Assembly (NCBI RefSeq): GCF_000735605.1
Contig: NZ_JPKG01000057.1
Coordinates: 62,001 to 126,000, forward strand
Reading direction: 5' to 3'
DNA: 64,000 nt
DNA from: Allobosea sp. LC85
GTDB taxonomy: Bacteria > Pseudomonadota > Alphaproteobacteria > Rhizobiales > Beijerinckiaceae
Under the pieces are notes generated by a model. That model saw only the letters and a list, made by a program, of their open reading frames with translations. It was not told where the DNA came from and searched no databases. Within the stretch, counting starts at the first letter, position 1. Each line of letters starts with the position of its first letter. Below, in pieces: positions 8,165-16,300 of the stretch. Both the position numbers and the translations under genes were made by a program.

Positions 8165-9450
8165 GCTGCAGGCCCGCCCAGCAGGCGCTGCGTCGAGAGC
8201 CAGTCCTGGACGACCTGCCCCGCCGGTCCCTGTCCGTCCGGCTCGCCCGGGGCGACGGCGCGGCCATGGTGGTTTCCAGGGAGATCGTGGCGTTCAAGCG
8301 CGGCCGCTGCGAGCAGGCTCGCGAGCCGGTCGGCCTCACTGTCGAAGACGCTGTTATCGCCGGTGTAGCGGATCATGCAGACGGGCAGGTCGATGCCCGG
8401 CGCACAGCGCTCCATCGTGGCGTTGGAGCAGGCGGCCGACCAGTTCGACAGCCAGCTTTCCGGCGTGCAGCTCCGCGCGAAGCCGACGCTGCCCCAGTTC
8501 GAGCTGAAGGGATTGCCGCCCCACAGGCTGCCATAGGCGCGTGGCGAGGCCTCCAGCGACAGGTCCCAGCAGCGCGGATCGGCATCGGTGCGCCAGATCG
8601 TCATGAGCGGCGACCAGGCGGAGCGTGTGAGGTCACCAGCGTCGGTGCTGCCGCTTTTGACGCGGGCGCGTGCCTCGGCCTTGCGGCGCAGCAGGCCCCG
8701 TGCGTGCTCGTCGAGGGCTTGCGAGCGCGCGGTCTGCGCCTTGCGATAGCGTTCGATGAAAGACGCTTCGTAGCGGCTGGATTGCGGCGGCCCGGCGAAA
8801 CCGTTGGCCGGATCGAACGGGTTGAGTCCCGCATCGGTGGCGAAAGGGTCAGCCTCATCCGTGACGGACGGGTCGAGGCAACTCTGGAGGAGCGCTCCTT
8901 GTCCGAGATGCGAGGAGATCAGGATCAGGCCGTCGGGCGCGGGCAGGTCGGCGCCGGCGAGATCGATCGGGCGCCCGGCTGGCGTCTTGGTGAGGCGTTC
9001 TGCCGTCGGCCTTGCTGTCTGCTGGCAGTAGAAGGCGGCCAATGGGCCGCCGCCGGACGTTCCCTGCAGAACCGACGCCTTGAAGCCCTGACTGCGCAGG
9101 AAGCGCTGGCCGGCAGCGAGGTCGAGAATGGCGGTCTCGTGCTCGAGCCGCAGGTCGCTGTTCGGCGAACGCGAACCCTGCACCCAGAAGGCTGCGCCCG
9201 CCCGGAGCACCTCCGGCGCCAGGTATTGCGGCACCGTCATCTCGCGCGGATGCATGGCACAGACGACGGTCTTCTCGCCGCCGCGCCGCATCAGGAAGCC
9301 GACGACGGTGGCCCCGTCATGCGTCCGCAGCGAATGGACCGTGATTTCGACGCCGGCGGGAAGTCTTGCCGGATCCCAATGCGTCCCGCGCAAGCCGGCG
9401 GTCGTCGTCGCAGCCGGCCTCTCGGCCGGTCCGCTTGCGATTGCGTGCAT
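8161..9450 (-). CDS. Alpha/beta-hydrolase, first gene of the catabolic operon
   Basis: 429 residues, no signal peptide. The nucleophile elbow is LQGTSGGGPLAAFY (Ser in G-x-S-G-G), preceded by the TVVCAMHPRE oxyanion-side strand; IRYTGDNSVFDSEAD offers the acid and GNHHGRAV the catalytic His. The protein is longer than typical carboxylesterases and has an extra insertion of about 120 residues between the elbow and the acid, probably a lid. GGAGG lies 4 bases before ATG 9450. It heads the operon, so it may open an ester, amide or ring-cleavage product. The exact step is unknown. Transcription probably starts in the 98-base gap shared with the LysR gene. Confidence 0.85.
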   Translation of the reverse strand: MHAIASGPAERPAATTTAGLRGTHWDPARLPAGVEITVHSLRTHDGATVVGFLMRRGGEKTVVCAMHPREMTVPQYLAPEVLRAGAAFWVQGSRSPNSDLRLEHETAILDLAAGQRFLRSQGFKASVLQGTSGGGPLAAFYCQQTARPTAERLTKTPAGRPIDLAGADLPAPDGLILISSHLGQGALLQSCLDPSVTDEADPFATDAGLNPFDPANGFAGPPQSSRYEASFIERYRKAQTARSQALDEHARGLLRRKAEARARVKSGSTDAGDLTRSAWSPLMTIWRTDADPRCWDLSLEASPRAYGSLWGGNPFSSNWGSVGFARSCTPESWLSNWSAACSNATMERCAPGIDLPVCMIRYTGDNSVFDSEADRLASLLAAAALERHDLPGNHHGRAVAPGEPDGQGPAGQVVQDWLSTQRLLGGPAA

Positions 9451-9526
9451 GTGTCCTCCGTGCGGATTTGGATCCGTCTTCGCGAAGGAGAAGACACGCT
9501 GGCAGAGGCACAGTGAACTTTATATG

Positions 9527-9544
9527 GTGGATACCCGATATCAC
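9527..9544. promoter_or_regulatory. Candidate LysR operator between divergent genes
   Basis: GTGGATACCCGATATCAC is an imperfect dyad (GTG..CAC outside, GATA/TATC inside, offset by one base), located in the short gap between the catabolic operon start (9450) and the LysR start (9549). LysR regulators usually bind such dyads next to their own gene. Only position and partial symmetry support it. Confidence 0.3.
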
Positions 9545-9548
9545 TCAG

Positions 9549-10481
9549 GTGAATAGCTTGAACTTCGATCTCAATCTCGTCCGCATCTTCGAAGCGATGA
9601 TGAGCCACCGCAGCGTGTCGGGTGCGGCTGTCGCGCTTCACCTCACCCAACCCGCGGTCTCGAATGCCCTCAAGCGACTACGGGCGCTGACCGGCGATCC
9701 ACTCTTCGTGCGGACCCGGTACGGCATGGAGCCGACGCAATTCGCATTGAGCGCGTCGGAAAGTCTCGTCGAGGGCCTGCGCCTGATCCGGCTGGGCCTC
9801 GATCGCGCGGCGCCTTTCGATCCGGCGAGTACGAACCGGCGCTTCCGCTTGCTGATGACCGATGCCGGCGAGGTCGTCTTCCTGCCCTATCTCATGCCGC
9901 TTCTGCGCGCCGAGGCTCCCGGTCTCGAACTCAAGGTCATGCAGTTACCTGTCGGGCGCTATCTCGAGGCGCTCGAAACCGACGAGGCCGACGTCGCGAT
10001 CGGCAATCTGCAGGCTACGGCGGGCACGCTGCGGCTGAGGCGCCTCTTCGATGAGACCTATGCGCTGCTGTGCCGGAAAGGGCATGCGCTGACCGAAGGT
10101 TCCGGCGACGAGCGGTCGGCGTTGGAACGGTTCCTGGCGCAGGACCAGATCGTCGTCCGCCCGCCGAACTCGACCGAACCCTTGCTGGAAGTGATCGCGC
10201 GCGCCAACAAATGGTCGCTGCGCAGAACCCTGGACGTGCCGCACTTCATGGTCCTGGCGTCCATCCTCGCCCAGACGGATCTCGTCGCCGTCGTGCCCGG
10301 GCTGGTGGCGCGGGAATTGGCGCAACGCGCCGAACTCGCGGTGCTGCCCGTGCCGTTCGACGTCCCATCCATCACCATCAGGATCGGCTGGCATGGCAGG
10401 CATCAGGCCGACGATGGCCATCGCTGGCTGCGTCAGAGGATCGTGGCGATCATGGCCGACCGGCATCGTGCAGTGGTCTGA
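9549..10481 (+). CDS. LysR-family transcriptional regulator of the catabolic operon
   Basis: 310 residues. Residues 1-65 form the winged helix-turn-helix (LVRIFEAMMSHRSVSGAAVA ... LTQPAVSNALKRLRALTGDPLFVRTRYG), and the rest is a periplasmic-binding-like effector domain with FRLLMTDAGEVVFLPYLMPLL at its start. GTG 9549 is chosen as start because it leaves the usual short tail before the helix-turn-helix; no ATG in frame is suitable, and the ribosome-binding site is weak. It is divergent from the alpha/beta hydrolase gene, the standard layout for a LysR activator that senses a pathway compound. The target operon is inferred from position. Confidence 0.9.
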   Translation: MNSLNFDLNLVRIFEAMMSHRSVSGAAVALHLTQPAVSNALKRLRALTGDPLFVRTRYGMEPTQFALSASESLVEGLRLIRLGLDRAAPFDPASTNRRFRLLMTDAGEVVFLPYLMPLLRAEAPGLELKVMQLPVGRYLEALETDEADVAIGNLQATAGTLRLRRLFDETYALLCRKGHALTEGSGDERSALERFLAQDQIVVRPPNSTEPLLEVIARANKWSLRRTLDVPHFMVLASILAQTDLVAVVPGLVARELAQRAELAVLPVPFDVPSITIRIGWHGRHQADDGHRWLRQRIVAIMADRHRAVV

Positions 10482-10539
10482 CACAACGCAGCAGTGCTGC
10501 TCACTCTTCTCATTCGCAACCTCGCATCAGCGCGCGAAC

Positions 10540-10555
10540 TACGGCACTTGCCGTA
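10540..10555. promoter_or_regulatory. Palindrome TACGGCA-N2-TGCCGTA, copy 1
   Basis: Perfect 7+7 palindrome TACGGCACTTGCCGTA in the 140-base gap between the convergent LysR and response regulator genes, followed by TT. The identical arms recur at 13277-13292 on the other side of the two-component genes. It lacks a T-run, so it is not a typical terminator. A binding site for the NarL-type regulator encoded next to it is the simplest inference. Confidence 0.55.
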
Positions 10556-10621
10556 TTGCCTCAGAACGTTCCGGCCTGCGACATGGGCCGCTGAGGGCGG
10601 TTGCCGCGAATGGTGCTCAGG

Positions 10622-11377
10622 TCATCCAGTCGGTAAACCGAGCCGGACCGCGAAGGCGGCGAGTTCGGCGGCGCTGTGGAGGTCGAGCTTGCGCATGAGG
10701 TTTTCACGATGCTTGCGGGCGGTGAGGGGGCTGATGCCGAGGCGCGCGGCGACGTCGCGGGCGGTGGCGCCTCCGGCGACCAGGCTGAGCAGCTCGCGCT
10801 CCCGCCGGGTCAGCGCAACGTGACTGATCGCCTCGAAGGACACGCGGTCAAGCATGGTGCCCTGGCCGCCTTGCGGCAGGACGGCCCGGAGCGGCGGGCT
10901 GAGATAGGTCTCAGCCCGCTGCAAGGCTGCGAGCGCCTCGAAAAGCTCGCCGAGATCGCCGCCCTTGACGAGATAGCCGGCCGCGCCCGCGTCCAGGGCC
11001 GCTTCCACCGTGCGCGGCTCGCTATTCGCGGTCAGGACCAGGATCTTCACCCGCGGATACGCCCGGAGCAGGTCGCGAATGAAGGACAGCCCCGTCAGAC
11101 CCGGCATGCCCAGGTCGAGCACGACGACGTCGGCCGGCTCCCTCGCCAGCACCTGGAGCAGGCTCGCGCCGTCAGCAGCCTCGCCCACGGTTTCGTAGGC
11201 GTCGCAAGTCGAGATCAGGAGCTTCAGGCCCTCGCGGATGAGCGCATGGTCGTCGGCGAGGACGATGCGAAGCGCGGGGCTGCCCGTCGAAGAGCTGGGC
11301 GTCGCGGAGAGGCGGTGGCGAATCATGGGCTGGATTGTCCTTTGGTCCCATCCCATCGGATAGCCGTCGGGCCGCAT
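10622..11377 (-). CDS. NarL/FixJ-type response regulator
   Basis: 251 residues. The receiver domain spans about 36-155 with the acidic pair in LADDHALIREG, phospho-acceptor Asp88 in VVVLDLGMPG and the conserved Lys in AGYLVKGGD. A LuxR-type helix-turn-helix follows (LTRRERELLSLVAGGATARDVAARLG and SPLTARKHRENLMRKL). ATG 11377 has GGGAGGT four bases ahead, better than the internal Met codons at 11356 and 11326. It is divergent from the hybrid kinase gene with only 44 bases between, so the two probably form a cognate pair. The matching palindromes at 10540 and 13277 are candidate targets. The stimulus is unknown. Confidence 0.93.
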   Translation of the reverse strand: MRPDGYPMGWDQRTIQPMIRHRLSATPSSSTGSPALRIVLADDHALIREGLKLLISTCDAYETVGEAADGASLLQVLAREPADVVVLDLGMPGLTGLSFIRDLLRAYPRVKILVLTANSEPRTVEAALDAGAAGYLVKGGDLGELFEALAALQRAETYLSPPLRAVLPQGGQGTMLDRVSFEAISHVALTRRERELLSLVAGGATARDVAARLGISPLTARKHRENLMRKLDLHSAAELAAFAVRLGLPTG

Positions 11378-11421
11378 CGCACCTCCCTGATGGGCGCCTG
11401 CCTTCGACTGGAAAGTGGATC

Positions 11422-13215
11422 GTGACGGCCGTGCCGATTCCTCAAAAGCCGGGGGCTCGCCTGCGCGCCGCGCTGGTCGAGCTGCTCTATCGCCAGTCCC
11501 GCGCGGTCCTGTTTGCCAATCTCGTCATTCCCTGGCCCGTCGCCTATGTGCTGCGCGAGGCGGTGCCGGGCCGGCAGCTGCTGATCTGGATCGGGGCGGT
11601 CTACGCGCTGACCGGAGCCAGATTGCTGCTCTCCTACAGGTATTTCAGGCGGGGTGACCAGGCGCCCGGGCCGGAGGTCTGGGCCCGGCGCTTCACGGTG
11701 CTCTCGGTCCTGTCCAGCCTGCTCTGGGGCGGGGTCGGCTGGATTGGCTTCGTGCCGTCCGAGCCGCATCTCATCGCCTTCGTCTGCATCGTGCTGACCG
11801 GCATGTCGGGTGGGGCGGTGCCGGCGCTCTCGGCCTATCCGCCGGCCTATGCCGGCCTGCTGATCGCGATGCAGCTGCCCTTCGCGCTGCGCTGCCTGTC
11901 GCAGGAGGGCTCGATCTATTCGGTCTATCTCGCCTTCCTGCTCTGTCTGGTCTGCGTCTATCTCTATTACAGCCTGATCACCTATCGATCGCTCAAGGAG
12001 ACGGTGTCGCTGCGCTTCGAGAACCTGGCGCTGGTGGAAGGCCTCGAGCGCGAACGGGACCGGGCAACGGCGGCGGATCGGGCCAAGACGCGTTTTCTCG
12101 CCGCCGCCAGCCACGATCTGCGCCAGCCGATCCATGCGGCCGCCCTGTTCACGGCGAGCCTTGCGGCGCTCGCCCGGCGCGGCGACATCAAGGGCGCCGA
12201 TGCGAAAGGCATCGCCGACAGGCTGGAGGCGGTGATCGGCTCGCTCGGCGGGCTGCTGCATGGCCTGATCGACGTGTCGCGGCTCGATGCCGGGCTCGTT
12301 CCGGTCCAGCGGCGGCCGATCTCGCTGGCGCGGATGCTGGGCGATCTGCGCGAGGAGTTCGCGCCGCAGGCGCTGCAGCGCGGCGTCGCGCTGCGTGCCG
12401 TGCCCCTCGATGTCTGGGCCGACAGCGATCCCGTCCTGCTCAAGCGGATCCTCGACAATTTCCTGTCCAATGCGCTGCGCCACGCGCCGGACGGCCGGGT
12501 GCTGATCGGCTGCCGCCGCCGCGGTGGGGCGGTCGAGATCCAGGTCGTCGATACCGGGCCGGGCATTCCGTCCGGGCAGCACCAGGCCGTGTTCGAGGAG
12601 TTCGTCCAACTCGACGATCTGCAGCTCGACAATCCGCAGCGCGACCGGGAGCAGGGCCTGGGACTCGGGCTCGCCATCGTCCGACGCCTGGCCGATCTGC
12701 TCGGCCACCCCATCGGGCTGCGCTCCACGCCCGGCAAGGGCTCGGCCTTCTCGGTGCAACTGCCCTTGACCGCGCCGCCAGCCCTGGCGCGGGTGTCCCC
12801 GCGCCGGAGCGAACCCTCCGGCCGGCTCGGGATCATGGTGGTGGATGACGACGTCCAGGTGCTCGCCGGCCTCGCGACGCTGTTGGCGGCCTGGGGCCAC
12901 GACCCCGTCTGCGGGGCCGATGTGGAGGAACTCTGCCGCCGCCATGAGGCGGCCGGTGCGGACTCGGTCCATCTGATCATCGCCGATTACCGGCTCAAGC
13001 GCGGCCTGACCGGCAGCGAAGCGATCGCGCGGCTGGAGCGTTACCTCGGCTATCGGGTTCCGGCCCTGATCGTCACCGGCGACACCTCGCCGGAGCGATT
13101 GCGCGATCTGACCGCGACCGGGCGCCTTGTGCTGCACAAGCCGGTCGCCCCGGAGCGTCTGCAGGCCGCGATCCGTGAGGCTGTCGCCGGTGAGGCGCCG
13201 GCCGGCTCCGCCTGA
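11422..13215 (+). CDS. Membrane-bound hybrid sensor histidine kinase
   Basis: 597 residues. About five to six hydrophobic segments lie within residues 20-190 and there is no sizeable periplasmic domain, so the signal is probably sensed in or near the membrane. A short coiled linker leads to the HisKA domain with His231 in ASHDLRQPIHAA, then HATPase boxes N (DNFLSNALRHAPDG), G1 (VVDTGPGIP) and G2 (GLGLGLAIVRRL). A C-terminal receiver domain has acceptor Asp522 in IIADYRLK and Lys in VLHKPV. GTG 11422, with GGAAAG upstream, is preferred over the longer frame that would overlap the divergent regulator's leader. It should pass phosphate to the adjacent NarL-type regulator. Confidence 0.92.
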   Translation: MTAVPIPQKPGARLRAALVELLYRQSRAVLFANLVIPWPVAYVLREAVPGRQLLIWIGAVYALTGARLLLSYRYFRRGDQAPGPEVWARRFTVLSVLSSLLWGGVGWIGFVPSEPHLIAFVCIVLTGMSGGAVPALSAYPPAYAGLLIAMQLPFALRCLSQEGSIYSVYLAFLLCLVCVYLYYSLITYRSLKETVSLRFENLALVEGLERERDRATAADRAKTRFLAAASHDLRQPIHAAALFTASLAALARRGDIKGADAKGIADRLEAVIGSLGGLLHGLIDVSRLDAGLVPVQRRPISLARMLGDLREEFAPQALQRGVALRAVPLDVWADSDPVLLKRILDNFLSNALRHAPDGRVLIGCRRRGGAVEIQVVDTGPGIPSGQHQAVFEEFVQLDDLQLDNPQRDREQGLGLGLAIVRRLADLLGHPIGLRSTPGKGSAFSVQLPLTAPPALARVSPRRSEPSGRLGIMVVDDDVQVLAGLATLLAAWGHDPVCGADVEELCRRHEAAGADSVHLIIADYRLKRGLTGSEAIARLERYLGYRVPALIVTGDTSPERLRDLTATGRLVLHKPVAPERLQAAIREAVAGEAPAGSA

Positions 13216-13276
13216 GGCGACGGCGCGGCTCCGGCCGCCGAATTCGATCGGGATTCCGTCGCTGGCCATGTCGAAA

Positions 13277-13292
13277 TACGGCAGATGCCGTA
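13277..13292. promoter_or_regulatory. Palindrome TACGGCA-N2-TGCCGTA, copy 2, upstream of the autotransporter
   Basis: TACGGCAGATGCCGTA, with symmetry extending to AAA/TTT (13274-13295), sits 86 bases before the autotransporter start and after the kinase stop. It shares both arms with the site at 10540. The trailing TTTTT could also make it a terminator for the kinase gene; the duplicate without a T-run favours a regulator site. Confidence 0.55.
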
Positions 13293-13377
13293 TTTTTCTG
13301 GCGCTGCCGCCCTCGTAGTCTCCAGCTTTGGCGGCTCTGCGACAACCATGCAGAGGCATGCGGCGCGAGGGGACTAC

Positions 13378-16300
13378 ATGAGCGGGCTGTGCAGGGCAGA
13401 TTGCACCGTCGAACGACGGAGCGTGGGCGGATTCGCGCAAGCGCTACAGTCCAACGGGCATCTGGCGGATCCACGCCGCCGCCGGCGCCTGACGGTGCGC
13501 GCGATGCTTCTTTCGTCCACGATGATTGCCGGAATCGCCGGTTGGCCAGCGTTCGCGGGTGACTATGCCTTCATCAGCACCTTCGCCGACACGCCCGGTT
13601 CCATATGGTCCAATGCTGCAAACTGGGATGGTGGATCGCTGCCACCCTCGGTCGCGGGAACGAATCTGTTTTTCACATCAAACGATCCTAGTGGCGTTCA
13701 CGCTGTTAACGATCGTGGGCCTTTCATTCTGAGTAACATCAGAATTACCCAAGCATACGAAAACTCTCAGATCGATTTCGATCAATCGGGCGGCAGCTCT
13801 CTTGTCTTCGAGGGCAATTCCCTTGTTATCGCAGACCGGGGTTACGTAAACATCAACCAGCCTGTCCGGTTGGAAGGCAATTTATCGGCTGCTGCAACCG
13901 TCTTCACATTCAACGACGTCATATCTGGGCCCGGATCGCTGACGGCAGGCGGCGCCAAAATGCAGTTGACCGGCGCCAATACTTACTCCGGCGGCACGAT
14001 TGTCAACGCTCCTCTTGCCCTTTCCGGGGCCGGTACGCTCGGCGCCATCTCGGGGAGCACGACGATCAATTTCGGCGCTCTTGATCTTGGCGGGACGAGC
14101 CAGGTGCAGAATGGCGGATTGATCATGAAAAGAGGGTGGATCGTGAACGGGGTCTTCACATCCTCCGGCTCTTTCGCCATCGAAAGCGGAACCGTCGAGG
14201 CGACATTGGCCGGCACAGGCGCTCTGATCAAGAGCACTCCAGGCGTGGCCACGCTAACCAGCGCCAACAGCTATAGCGGTGGCACCACGATCAGCGCCGG
14301 CACGCTGCAGATCGGCGATGGTGGCTCCGCGGGCTCCATCCTGGGCGATATCGAGAACAATGCCGCGCTCACCTTCAACCGGAGCGGCGACATCGCCTTC
14401 AATGGGGCGATCAGCGGTTCTGGCGGGCTGAGGAAGCTCGGCACCGGTACGCTGACGCTGACCGGCGTCAACACCTACTCAGGCGGCACCCAGGTCTCGC
14501 AGGGCGAATTGCGCGTCGATGGCTCACTCGGTTCGGGCGCGCTGACGGTCGCCGCGGCCGGTACGCTCTCCGGCACGGGCTCGATCGCTGGCGCGGTGAC
14601 GGTGTATGGCACGCTCTCGGCCGGCCATAGTCCCGGCACGCTGACGGTCGGATCGCTGGTGCTCTCCAGCACCGCGACCTCGGTGTTCGACCTCAACAGG
14701 CCGGGCGTTGCCGGCGGCGGCGATCCCGCCACCGGCAACGACCTGGTCAAGGTCACAGGCAACCTGACGCTCGGTGGCAGGCTCGATACGCGCGTCGCGG
14801 CGGCCGGCTACTACCGGCTGTTCGACTATGGCGGCACGCTGTCGGGCAACTTTGCCAGCCAGCGTGTGGCCACGACGACGCCGGGCTTTTTAGTTATCAG
14901 CTCAGACGTGGAGACCGGCATCGCCGGCCAGGTCAATCTTGCGGTGCGGGGTTCCCTCCAGACCATGCAGTTCTGGGACGGTACGAACACCACCGCCTCC
15001 GGCAGCGTGAATGGAGGCGCCGGTACCTGGGCTTCGTTCGGTACCAACTGGACCACCAGCACCGGCAGCGCCAATGCCGGCTGGAGCGGCTCTGTGGGCG
15101 TCTTCGCCGGCAGCACGGGGGGCGCGGTGACCGTCTCCGGCACGCAAGGCTTCGACACGCTGCAATTCAAGACCAACGGCTACGCCCTGAGTGGCGGCAC
15201 GCTCGCGATCATGCCCGCGAGCGGCAGGGTCGGCACCTTCAATATCGACAGTGGAATCTCGGTCAGCGTCGCCTCCACCATCGCCGATGGCCTCGGCTCG
15301 GGCCTCGGTAAAGTCGGCGGCGGCACGCTGATCCTGTCCGGCCTCAACACCTATACCGGCGGCACGACGATCTCGCAGGGTACGCTCGCAATCGCCGGCG
15401 CCCGGCCGCTCGGAACCGGGACGGTGACCTTGAACGGCGGCACGCTGCAAATGGCCGGCTGTGGCTGTGGAGGCGTCGTCCTGTCGAATGATTTCGCCAT
15501 CAATGCCGGTGACAGCACCCTGGATGCGGGCACAGGCGCGCTCGAGATCGCCGGCACCATCCGCGGCAGCGGAGCCTTGACGATCACCGGCGCCGGCAAC
15601 ACGACGGGCTACGTCGTTCTCAGTGGCGCCAACACGCATAGCGGGCCGACCCGCATCACGGCCGACGGCATCCTGCTCGCGGCGTCCGCGACCGCCCTGT
15701 CGCCGAACAGCGCTTACACCGTGGACGGCATTCTCGATCCCGGCGGCTTCGATGCCACGCTGCGCTCGCTCTCGGGGGCAGCCAGCGGCCGGATCGGCAG
15801 TTCCGGCGCCGCTCCGGTCACCCTGACCGTCGCCGGCGGTGGCAGTTTCGACGGCGTCATCCTGAATGGCGGCCCCGGCCCGGTCTCGCTCGTCAAGACC
15901 GGGACGGGCACGCTGACCCTCAACGGTCAGAACAGCTATACCGGGGCGACGACGGTGCAGGCCGGCACCCTGGTGGTCGGCGGCGCCGGTCATGCCTCGG
16001 CGAGCCTTGCCAGCAGCGTCACGGTCAATGCCGGCGGCACGCTCGGCGGCATCGGCACGGTCAGTGGGCTGGCAGCCGCGTCCGGCGGCGTTATCGCGCC
16101 GGGCAATTCGATCGGCACCCTGACGGTTGCGGGCAATCTCGGCTTCGCAGCCGGCTCGGTCTACCAGGTCGAGATCGATCCGGCCGGCGAGAGCGACCGG
16201 ATCGCGGCGAGCGGCACGGCAACGCTGAGCGGCGGCACGGTCGTCGTCGCGAAGGCGCCGGGTTCCTATGCGCCCGGCACGCGCTACACCATCCTGACCG

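Noticed and set aside
11323..13440. 705-codon minus-strand frame opposite the hybrid kinase
   Set aside because: Shadow of a well-defined kinase; it would also conflict with the response regulator.
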